From G963674505 sp964575975 (GTDB lineage Bacteria; Desulfobacterota; Desulfobacteria; Desulfobacterales; SKZT01), in contig CAZNTU010000299.1 in NCBI GenBank assembly GCA_964575975.1, forward strand, positions 1-6,107: a stretch of DNA of 6,107 nt, read 5' to 3'. Below the pieces are notes generated by a model that was given only the letters and a program-made list of their open reading frames with translations, ran no database searches and was not told the DNA's origin. This document shows positions 1 to 6,094 of the stretch, in pieces (position 1 is the stretch's first letter; each line of letters starts with the position of its first letter). Position numbers and translations under genes: made by a program.

Positions 1-1
1 A

Positions 2-337
2 GACTATTTGGGCCTGGCCGTCGACAACATCGTCAAAAACGCCGTCGAAGCCTTCCAACGCAGGAAAATCCCCCTGCCCCAAAGAAAAATCCTGATCGAA
101 ATCGACATCGACGGGCTCGGCATCGCGGTCGTCGACAACGCCGGAGGCGTCGATCCCGAATACGAGGGCAGGATGTTCGAACCGTACGTCAGCAGCAAGG
201 GAATCAAAAAGGAAACCGGGTTAGGACTGGCGAGCGCGCGCATGGCCGTCGAAAAAATCGATGGGGAATTGCTCTACCCCGCCGATCAGCCAGAAAACGG
301 AGCCAGATTCGAAATCCACTTGAAAAAAGGAGAGTAA
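2..337 (+). CDS. Sensor histidine kinase, C-terminal ATP-binding domain (5' partial)
   Basis: This is the C-terminal end of a histidine kinase; the sensor region and phosphoacceptor His lie upstream of the window. The visible 111 residues are a GHKL (HATPase_c) domain in its usual order. The N box is NIVKNAVEA near residue 13, the G1 box is VVDNAGGV, the F box is MFEPYVSSK, and the G2 box is TGLGLASARM. It ends shortly after G2, so nothing is attached behind the ATPase. The frame is open to the window edge, so an internal TTG at position 8 should not be taken as the start. The stop is 1 nt before the ATG of the next gene, a response regulator, which is its probable phosphotransfer partner. 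An ATPase domain alone cannot tell what signal is sensed or whether the kinase is membrane-bound. Confidence 0.9.
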   Translation, partial: DYLGLAVDNIVKNAVEAFQRRKIPLPQRKILIEIDIDGLGIAVVDNAGGVDPEYEGRMFEPYVSSKGIKKETGLGLASARMAVEKIDGELLYPADQPENGARFEIHLKKGE

Positions 338-338
338 A

Positions 339-1367
339 ATGAACGAAAAAACCGTATCCGTATTGTTCATGGACGACGAACCCGCTTCGGAAATCGTCGG
401 AATCGCAGTCGACTGGATGACCGACGAGGGATTCGAAGTGGATGTGGTCGAGAGCATGAGAGATGCCGTCGATGCCTTCTACGAAAAGTTCTACGACGTT
501 TTCGTCCTCGACATCGACATGAGTTTGAACCCCGACGGAGAGGAGGGAGACGGCGTCAACGTCCTGAAGCGGTTCGTCGCGCTGCACAACAGGACTTCGG
601 TGATCATGTTCAGCGGCGCGGGCACGGTCCCCCACTGGTTCGCCGCCGCCAACGCCCATTGCTACGCCTATGTCCACAAGAACGAAAAGAACTCCGTGCC
701 GCGACTCGTCGAGTTCATCCGCAAAAGCAAGGAGGACAAGAAGTCCCCGGAAAAATTCGTCGATAAAAACTGCCCCAGCCGCGTTCTCGTGTTCGACGGC
801 GACGGCAAGTACCGGGAAAGGATCGAAAAAGCGACGACCGAGGCCTTGGGGAACGATTGGATCGTCGAAACGACCGGGTCCCTTTCGGACGCCAAGCGAA
901 TGGTGGAACAGGACGACGGCTTCGGGATCGTGCTTCTGTTCCAGGACTTGTTCAAACTTTACGCGGAGGAAAAGGGCGCCATAGCGTCGATTCTGTCCCG
1001 CAGTCCCGCTCCACAGGTCGTCGTCGGCTGCATGGGAGAGGACCAATATCAACCCTCCATTTTGTTCATAGCCAACAATCGCCCCTTTCGAATGATCGAC
1101 ACCAATGTTCCGGCATGGCCCGAACGCCTGCAGGAAGCCCTGAAAGACGCCGTGGTTTGGTACGGTCAAAGGGAAATCTTCCAGGCGGACCCGGAAGCCA
1201 TCAAACGAATGCGCGTCGCCCTGCCGCCGGAGGCCCTGGAAGACTGGGAATACTCCTCCGAAGACTTGGACGAACTCTGCGAACTGCTCGAGCGCCAGGC
1301 AAGTGAAGACGAAGATGAAAACGACGATATCGATGCCGACGACAACGCCGGAGAGGAGGACGAATGA
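339..1367 (+). CDS. Response regulator with receiver, degenerate second receiver and acidic tail
   Basis: This 342-residue protein is predicted to take phosphate from the kinase encoded upstream. Residues 5-125 form a CheY-like receiver with the acidic pocket D12-D13-E14, phosphoacceptor D58 in VFVLDIDM, switch residue S92 in IMFSGAG, and K114 in YVHK. Residues about 147-275 look like a second receiver-type fold beginning RVLVFDGDG, but the expected phosphoacceptor position in IVLLFQD holds F201, so it is probably a non-phosphorylated pseudo-receiver. The last 21 residues (322-342) contain 14 Asp/Glu. There is no helix-turn-helix, GGDEF, HD or other output domain, so it probably acts by protein-protein contact rather than as a transcription factor. 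The start is supported by AGGAGAG at 328-334. Its stop overlaps the start of the PIN gene by ATGA, which implies translational coupling. The second-domain assignment is inference from the hydrophobic pattern. Confidence 0.92.
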   Translation: MNEKTVSVLFMDDEPASEIVGIAVDWMTDEGFEVDVVESMRDAVDAFYEKFYDVFVLDIDMSLNPDGEEGDGVNVLKRFVALHNRTSVIMFSGAGTVPHWFAAANAHCYAYVHKNEKNSVPRLVEFIRKSKEDKKSPEKFVDKNCPSRVLVFDGDGKYRERIEKATTEALGNDWIVETTGSLSDAKRMVEQDDGFGIVLLFQDLFKLYAEEKGAIASILSRSPAPQVVVGCMGEDQYQPSILFIANNRPFRMIDTNVPAWPERLQEALKDAVVWYGQREIFQADPEAIKRMRVALPPEALEDWEYSSEDLDELCELLERQASEDEDENDDIDADDNAGEEDE

Positions 1368-2149
1368 AAAAGAATCCGACCCCCATAACGTACATGATCG
1401 ACACTAACATTCTCTATCGTTGGGCCGCGGCCTTTACCGGCGAACTCGACCGAATGGATGGATGGTTCAGGGAATCCGCCATTCGCATTAAAAATTTCTG
1501 CGAAAGGAACCAAAACCCCGTCGTGGTTCCCGACATTGTATGGGTGGAATTCTTGTCCATCATGCTCCACCGCGACATCGACATCGAAGACGACTACCGG
1601 GCCACCCTGCTCAAGTTCAGGAACAAGCAGGCTTTGGTCGCCCAAATCGAGGCGCGCATCCGGTCGTTCAAAAACTGGACGCTGGAATGGGAACCCAACG
1701 CACGCCCTTTCGCCGACGCCCGAGAACTGCTTTTGGACCCGGACATCATCGATTCCGAGGCGTTCAACTGGCTAAGAAACAACGCTAGAAATCGTAAAAG
1801 ATACAACCCCGGCTCGGATGGCTTGAAAGCCAAAATCCTGGACGGCATGGACTCGACCATTCTTGTTTACCTGAACGAACTGGCTTCCCTGCCGGAAAAC
1901 AAAAAAAGAAAAGTGCTGCTTTACACGGCGGACAAGCCCCTGTGGTACATCGCCCGCCGGGCCGGACGCGTCCATTGCAAATGGTTCGCTCCCAACACCG
2001 GTGCCGTGTTCGCTCTCCACGACAAGGTCGTTTGCCAGCGCAAGCAGGGTCGAGCCTTCTGCCTGTTCAGAAACGAGGCCTCCGTTCTGATCCTGTCCGA
2101 GATGATCTGCAAGAACGGAAAGAGAAAAGAGCATTTCATCGGATTGTAA
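1364..2149 (+). CDS. PIN-domain protein, predicted metal-dependent ribonuclease
   Basis: This 261-residue protein has the ordered acidic residues of the PIN nuclease fold. D13 lies in YMIDTNILY, E62 in IVWVEFLSIM, D163 (with D160 nearby) in KILDGMDSTILVYL, and D190 in VLLYTADKPL. PIN domains usually cut single-stranded RNA with Mg2+ or Mn2+. At 261 residues it is about twice the length of a VapC toxin (about 130), with a long charged insertion between E62 and D163 and a C-terminal extension after residue 205, so it is not a standard VapC. No antitoxin-like small gene sits beside it. The ATG follows a strong GAGGAGG site at about 1353-1359 and overlaps the regulator stop by 4 nt. It is followed 21 nt later by cas2. 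Its role could be RNA processing or a regulated effector in this CRISPR-linked operon. Both are guesses from context. Confidence 0.8.
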   Translation: MKKNPTPITYMIDTNILYRWAAAFTGELDRMDGWFRESAIRIKNFCERNQNPVVVPDIVWVEFLSIMLHRDIDIEDDYRATLLKFRNKQALVAQIEARIRSFKNWTLEWEPNARPFADARELLLDPDIIDSEAFNWLRNNARNRKRYNPGSDGLKAKILDGMDSTILVYLNELASLPENKKRKVLLYTADKPLWYIARRAGRVHCKWFAPNTGAVFALHDKVVCQRKQGRAFCLFRNEASVLILSEMICKNGKRKEHFIGL

Positions 2150-2157
2150 CTTCCCCC

Positions 2158-2163
2158 AAAGGA
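2158..2163 (+). promoter_or_regulatory. Ribosome binding site for cas2 (GTG start)
   Basis: AAAGGA lies 7 nt upstream of the GTG at 2171 in the 21-nt space after the PIN gene. It supports GTG as the cas2 start. The encoded protein then reaches the conserved LYVISYDI strand after only seven residues, as expected for Cas2. Confidence 0.6.
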
Positions 2164-2170
2164 ACCAACC

Positions 2171-2471
2171 GTGTCCCGAGAATCGAAGCAGCTTTACGTG
2201 ATATCCTACGACATCGTCTGCGACAAGAAGAGAAACAAGGCCGCCAACGTNNNNNNNNNNAAAAGACTACGGCACGCGCATGCAAAAAAGCGTATTCGAA
2301 TGCTACATCGGCAAGACCGCCCTCGAAGAGCTTTTGGCCAAGCTGGACAACATCATCGATCCCAAGGAGGACAGCGTCCTGATCTATACACTTTGCGGCG
2401 CGTGCGCCAAGCTGCTTCGATTCCTCGGCACAGAACCTTGCAGATCTCGGGAGGATTGCAAAATATTATGA
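2171..2471 (+). CDS. cas2: CRISPR-associated endoribonuclease/integrase subunit Cas2 (interrupted by assembly gap)
   Basis: Cas2 forms the central dimer of the Cas1-Cas2 spacer integrase. The first part (2171-2250, GTG start) encodes LYVISYDIVCDKKRNKAAN, with the ferredoxin-fold first strand and conserved Asp14. After the ten N, the frame beginning at 2262 encodes KDYGTRMQKSVFECYIGK, followed by an IYTLCGAC strand and the LGTEP ending typical of Cas2. The two halves are in different frames as written, because the ten N do not equal the real gap. Matching KAANV-x-KDYG to the family spacing suggests that 3 nt are missing, giving a protein of about 97 residues, a normal Cas2 length. The TGA stop at 2469-2471 overlaps the ATG of the RT-primase gene. 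Read straight through the N run, the N-terminus would be falsely fused to the downstream protein. I see no cas1 next to it. Confidence 0.93.
2251..2260. other. Assembly gap (10 N) inside cas2
   Basis: Ten N of placeholder length lie within cas2. The flanking coding frames differ (frame of 2171 before it, frame of 2262 after it), so the true gap length is not 10. A gap of 3 nt restores the frame and the expected Cas2 residue spacing. Confidence 0.9.
2449..2455 (+). promoter_or_regulatory. Ribosome binding site for the RT-primase gene, inside cas2
   Basis: GGGAGGA lies within the last codons of cas2, 12 nt before the ATG at 2468. The spacing is somewhat long, but the ATG also sits in an ATGA overlap with the cas2 stop, so coupling to cas2 translation probably helps. 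An in-frame TTG at 2456 is too close to this site to be the start. Confidence 0.5.
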
Positions 2472-5400
2472 TATTCGAAAAAATCCACGACCAGCCGAAC
2501 CTCGAAAGAGCATGGAAAAACGTGCGCGCGAAAAGCGGCCGCGCCGGAATCGACCGAATCGCGACCAAGGATTTCGAAAAGTCCCTGTGCGGCAACCTCG
2601 AAGCCCTTTCCGCGGAAATCCGCGACGGCATCTACAAGCCGTTGCCCGTGATGGTCTACGAGGATCGGAGGCAACAGGGCAAGGTTCGGGAAATCGGCAT
2701 ATCCGCCGTAAGGGACCGGGTGGTCCAGCAGGCGGTCGCGACCGTCCTGACCCCGATCTTCGAACCGCGCTTCCTGCCGTGCAGCTACGCCTACCGTCCC
2801 CGGAAATCCGCCCCCAGAGCCGTGATGCAGGCGACCGCCTGCATCGGGTCCGGAAAACGGTGGATGCTGAAAATGGACGTGGAAAAGTTCTTCGATTCCA
2901 TCGACCACAAGATCATGGTCGGGCTCGTCGAGGAAGTCGCAAGCGAAAAGCCGCTCTCGAAACTGATTTCTCGCCTCCTCAAGGCGAAGATTTTCCGGCA
3001 GATGGGGTTGTTCGACAACACCGTCGGCTCCCAGCAGGGAAGCGGTCTATCGCCGTTGCTCTCCAACATTTACATGAACCCTGTCGACAAAACCATGTGG
3101 GAGAGATTCGGCGACGGGTACCTTCGCTATTCCGACGATATCGCGGTGTTCTCGGAAAAACGGGACGACCTGGACGAGGCCAGGGAACTCTGCCTGAATT
3201 CTCTGGTCGGGCTGAAGCTGAAAATCAATCCGTCCAAAACCCTCGTTTCCCACGTTTCCGCCGGGATCGTCTATTTGGGATTCTACATGGACGCGAACGG
3301 CAAAGGACCGGACAAGAAATCCATCCGGCAGTTCCACGACAAGCTGGAACACGTCAAGCCGGTCCGGGCGACCGACCGCGTCGCCGACAGGCTCGTGGAG
3401 GTCGGACAGAAAATTCGCGGATGGTACAACTACTACAAGTCGGTAAAGGTCGTCACCCCGCCAAACATACTGTCGCTGGTCGCCCTGGCGCGACTGTCCA
3501 TGGAGATCGGCGAAGTTCAGTACGCCAGGGACCTCGTCCGGCAGCACGAAATCTTTCCCGTAAAGCACCCGGAGCTGCTTTTCCATATTGGAGAACTGTT
3601 CCAAGCGCTGGGCATGCGCTCGCACGCCGAGAGGCAGTACAAAAAGGCGCTGGAGGCGGACCCGTCCCTGACGGCGGCCAAGGAAAGGCTCGGGACCCTG
3701 GACCGGTCCGAAGACGACGTCCGGAAAACCGTCGAAAACATGAAAATGGTCCTCCACAGAAACCCGAACTGCCGCGAAGGCTACGAGCAATTGGCGGACT
3801 GCTATTCGAAAATGGGACTGTTCGGGTTCGCGGAAAAAGCCGCCCAAAAGGCGCTCGAAATCGAGGACGAACCGGTCGTGCGCGCGTCCGTCGAAAACAT
3901 TCGCCGGCGATCCGAATGCAATTTCCGGCCGCTCGTCTTCGACGAAAAAGACCGGGAAACGCTTTTGGAAACTCTCCGGGGTCGCGGGGACGCCCACGCG
4001 AGGCAATGGGTTGACGCGAAGGGCCGGTGCGGCTACATGCGCGTGGAGCGGCCCCTGAATTCCCTCGACATCCGAAGCCACCTAGCGGGAGAGGAAACCC
4101 TGGCGGTCTATCCCGTTACCGACCGCGACACCGTCCGGTTCATGGTTTTCGACATCGACGTCTCCAAGCGCCAAATCCTGTTGTCCGACGAATCCATGCT
4201 GCCCCGGTTCAGACGTAAAACCCACGAGGATCTACTGAGATTGCAAAGCGCCTGCCGGTCCATGGGAATGTCCCTCCTGATCGAGGACAGCGGCTACAAA
4301 GGAAGGCACGGCTGGCTGCTGTTCAAGGACGAGGTCGCCGCCGCCCGCGCCATTCTCGTCGGGACCAAAATCATGAAAATGGCGGGGCCGCCCTCAGAGG
4401 ACCTGGTTTGGGAGCTTTTCCCCAGAGGAAAAATAGACCGCGATTCCTGCCTGATCAAGCTTCCCCTGGGAATCAACAGGAAAAACAACCGGCGGTGCCT
4501 CTTCCTGGACGAGAACGGAGAACCCTTCCCCGACCAGTTCGACGCCCTGCGGAACACCGACCGGGCCGATCCAGACGCATTGAACCTGTTTCCTCAGACG
4601 GGCAGGGAACCGGACAGACAAGGCATATCCTACGGCCCGAAAGACGAAATCCTGGCGCCGGGCAACCTGAAGGAGATGGTCAACAAATGCGGCGTACTGA
4701 GACATTTAATCCTGAAGGCCCGCGACTACAACTATCTGACCCATTACGAAAGAGTATGCCTGCTCTACACCCTGACCTTCGCGGACGAGCAGGGCGCCGA
4801 TTTTCTCCACAGGGTGATCGGATACTGCCTCAACTACGACCGCGAATATACACAGCGCCATATCGACCGACGAAAGGCCAGCTCGATCAGTTGCGCGAAA
4901 ATCAAGGAAAACTTTCCGGATTTGGCCGAATCGACGTGCCATTGCAAATTCGTCGTCCCGGCGAGGTCGTACCCCTCCCCCGTGCTGTACGCCCTCGGGG
5001 CCGAAATGAAAAAAATCAAGGCGGCTCCGACTCTTGCCGAACCCAAACCGGAGGAATCCAAAAAACCCGAGAAACCGGTCGCATCCTCCACATCCGCAGA
5101 TTCGGAGGATTCCAAGGAAATGCGCGACGCGACCGGACCCGACTCGAAACAGGAGCCCGCCCGGAGTTCCGGAGAATCGTTCCTCGATTTCAAGAGCATA
5201 TTCGAAGACGAACAAAAATCTCCGGATTCCAAAATGGATGCAACTCCCGGAGACTTGCCCGCCGGGGGCGACAACCGAACTGACGAATCCCGGCCCCGGA
5301 TGCATGGTTCCCAGCCAGTCACGAAACGATCGATGAGTCCTTCCGATGCGAAAGACCCCGCCGTCGATGGAATCCCCGGTTCCGACCGAAAAATGGTCAT

Positions 5401-5653
5401 CGTCCCGGATTCGAATCCCGAACCTCTCGAAAACGCCGGATGGGCCTTGTTCGTCGAATACCTGTGGCTGAAACGGGAACGCGAGAGAATCGATAGAAGG
5501 CTTGTATCGGTCCGCGACCGGATGGAAAAACTCTATGAAACGGCGGGAGAGCGAGCATTCGCGTCGGAAACCGGAACCGTCCGAAGGACCGACAACGGAG
5601 ATGGAACGCTGGAATGGAACTTGAACCTCGTGGAAAACAAAAAGCACCGGTAA
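2468..5653 (+). CDS. Reverse transcriptase-TPR-primase (AEP/CAPP-like) fusion protein
   Basis: This multidomain polymerase has about 1061 residues. Residues 1-330 are a group II intron-type reverse transcriptase. Motif A is LKMDVEKFFDSID with D137, motif B is SQQGSGLSP with QQG at 189-191, the catalytic box is YSDD at 221-224, and the thumb signature RGWYNYY is at 317-323. No maturase DNA-binding or HNH endonuclease domain follows, so it is not an intact intron protein. Residues about 335-475 are TPR-like helical pairs. Residues about 495-720 are an archaeo-eukaryotic primase domain with DID at 562-564, RHGW with H614, WELFPRGK from 648, and LIKLPLG at 662-668. Residues 741-826 hold six Cys (741, 764, 787, 809, 824, 826), possibly a metal or Fe-S site. 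Residues about 853-985 are a Pro/Ser/Lys/Glu/Asp-rich disordered linker, followed by an unidentified helical tail (988-1061). It is translationally coupled to cas2, which implies a role in making or completing prespacer DNA. There is no Cas1 domain. Confidence 0.92.
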   Translation: MIFEKIHDQPNLERAWKNVRAKSGRAGIDRIATKDFEKSLCGNLEALSAEIRDGIYKPLPVMVYEDRRQQGKVREIGISAVRDRVVQQAVATVLTPIFEPRFLPCSYAYRPRKSAPRAVMQATACIGSGKRWMLKMDVEKFFDSIDHKIMVGLVEEVASEKPLSKLISRLLKAKIFRQMGLFDNTVGSQQGSGLSPLLSNIYMNPVDKTMWERFGDGYLRYSDDIAVFSEKRDDLDEARELCLNSLVGLKLKINPSKTLVSHVSAGIVYLGFYMDANGKGPDKKSIRQFHDKLEHVKPVRATDRVADRLVEVGQKIRGWYNYYKSVKVVTPPNILSLVALARLSMEIGEVQYARDLVRQHEIFPVKHPELLFHIGELFQALGMRSHAERQYKKALEADPSLTAAKERLGTLDRSEDDVRKTVENMKMVLHRNPNCREGYEQLADCYSKMGLFGFAEKAAQKALEIEDEPVVRASVENIRRRSECNFRPLVFDEKDRETLLETLRGRGDAHARQWVDAKGRCGYMRVERPLNSLDIRSHLAGEETLAVYPVTDRDTVRFMVFDIDVSKRQILLSDESMLPRFRRKTHEDLLRLQSACRSMGMSLLIEDSGYKGRHGWLLFKDEVAAARAILVGTKIMKMAGPPSEDLVWELFPRGKIDRDSCLIKLPLGINRKNNRRCLFLDENGEPFPDQFDALRNTDRADPDALNLFPQTGREPDRQGISYGPKDEILAPGNLKEMVNKCGVLRHLILKARDYNYLTHYERVCLLYTLTFADEQGADFLHRVIGYCLNYDREYTQRHIDRRKASSISCAKIKENFPDLAESTCHCKFVVPARSYPSPVLYALGAEMKKIKAAPTLAEPKPEESKKPEKPVASSTSADSEDSKEMRDATGPDSKQEPARSSGESFLDFKSIFEDEQKSPDSKMDATPGDLPAGGDNRTDESRPRMHGSQPVTKRSMSPSDAKDPAVDGIPGSDRKMVIVPDSNPEPLENAGWALFVEYLWLKRERERIDRRLVSVRDRMEKLYETAGERAFASETGTVRRTDNGDGTLEWNLNLVENKKHR

Positions 5654-5720
5654 CAAATGTTGTTTCGCCGACGCCTCAGTTCCGGACGCTTTTTGGACCG
5701 CCGCATTTTCCCGCAGCCAG

Positions 5721-5737
5721 CGCCTATACAATAAAGT
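5721..5737 (+). repeat. AT-rich 17-nt direct repeat, copy 1
   Basis: CGCCTATACAATAAAGT matches copy 2 at 15 of 17 positions. The two differences are transitions (C/T at position 9 and A/G at position 15). It begins exactly 70 bp before copy 2. It could be a binding site, a duplicated promoter core or a decayed CRISPR-type repeat. Confidence 0.5.
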
Positions 5738-5790
5738 ACGCATCGAACCAAACCGAAAGGGCGCCTCTTCGTCTCGGGCACCCCTATTTT

Positions 5791-5807
5791 CGCCTATATA
5801 ATAAGGT
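5791..5807 (+). repeat. AT-rich 17-nt direct repeat, copy 2, containing TATAAT
   Basis: CGCCTATATAATAAGGT is the second copy. It contains a perfect sigma70-type -10 hexamer, TATAAT, at 5797-5802. The hexamer 17 nt upstream (TCGGGC, 5774-5779) is a poor -35, so promoter activity is uncertain. A similar GAAC-AAA-CG string follows both copies, displaced by 1 nt. Confidence 0.5.
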
Positions 5808-5988
5808 GTATTTCAGAACGAAAACGGTTAGACCTGGGGCGATGAAAATGTCGAGTTTTCGGCGTTGGAAATTCATATAGGTTTTATTCCGTCATGGACC
5901 TCATGGAAACTGGCGAACCCAATAATTTGACATTGTAAACTTAACGGGCAACATGCCGAATTATCGACCCGTGCGGTTGGAGGGCGGT

Positions 5989-6022
5989 GCAATTCCCCCC
6001 TTGAGGGGGGCTAGGGGGGTGT
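5989..6022 (+). repeat. Inverted repeat, left arm (G/C-run REP-like element)
   Basis: This is a 34-nt arm containing CCCCCCTTGAGGGGGG, which can itself fold with a TTGA loop, followed by CTAGGGGGGTGT. It is the reverse complement of the right arm at 6060-6094 except for one extra base in a G run. The pair is typical of intergenic palindromic repeats (REP/REPIN-like) and may also act as a hairpin in RNA. I see no transposase. Confidence 0.85.
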
Positions 6023-6059
6023 CTGTGTGGCATGTTCGATCCATTGTTCACAGGAAACA

Positions 6060-6094
6060 ACACCCCCCTAGCCCCCCCTCAAGGGGGGAATTGC
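6060..6094 (-). repeat. Inverted repeat, right arm (G/C-run REP-like element)
   Basis: This 35-nt arm is complementary to 5989-6022 with a single 1-nt difference in run length (seven C against six G). The arms are separated by 37 nt. That spacer includes a short CTGTG (6023-6027) / CACAG (6049-6053) pair that nearly extends the stem. It lies 13 nt from the window end, so part of a larger element could continue beyond. Confidence 0.85.

Noticed and set aside
204..1169. Long minus-strand open frame opposite the response regulator
   Set aside because: It is a shadow of the plus-strand gene in a GC-biased sequence. The plus strand has clear receiver motifs and a ribosome binding site, and the antisense product has no recognisable features.
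2512..4014. Plus-strand open frame of 500 residues in another frame of the RT-primase
   Set aside because: It is an out-of-frame shadow that is very rich in Arg, Pro and Gly. The RT and TPR motifs are in the other frame.
3047..4081. Minus-strand open frame of 344 residues opposite the RT-primase
   Set aside because: It lies wholly inside a gene with catalytic motifs on the other strand, and its product is rich in Arg/Val/Phe with no domain signature.
2171..5653. A natural Cas2-RT-primase fusion protein
   Set aside because: The fusion arises only from reading through ten N of arbitrary length. Cas2 clearly continues in another frame to its own stop, which overlaps the ATG of the RT-primase.
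4706..5743. Minus-strand open frame of 345 residues across the RT-primase end
   Set aside because: It is antisense to the Cys-rich, linker and tail coding region. Its Gly/Arg/Phe-rich composition is what antisense of this codon usage gives.
5754..5771. Hairpin CGAAAGG-GCG-CCTCTTCG as a terminator
   Set aside because: The stem has a bulge and is not directly followed by a T tract, so I cannot support an intrinsic terminator here.
5614..5880. Small open frame of 88 residues downstream of the operon
   Set aside because: It starts inside the RT-primase gene, lacks a convincing ribosome binding site and domain, and covers the repeated AT-rich motifs.
5927..5955. Promoter with TTGACA at 5927-5932
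   Set aside because: The -35 hexamer is perfect, but the sequence 17 nt downstream is AACATG, and no gene follows before the window ends.
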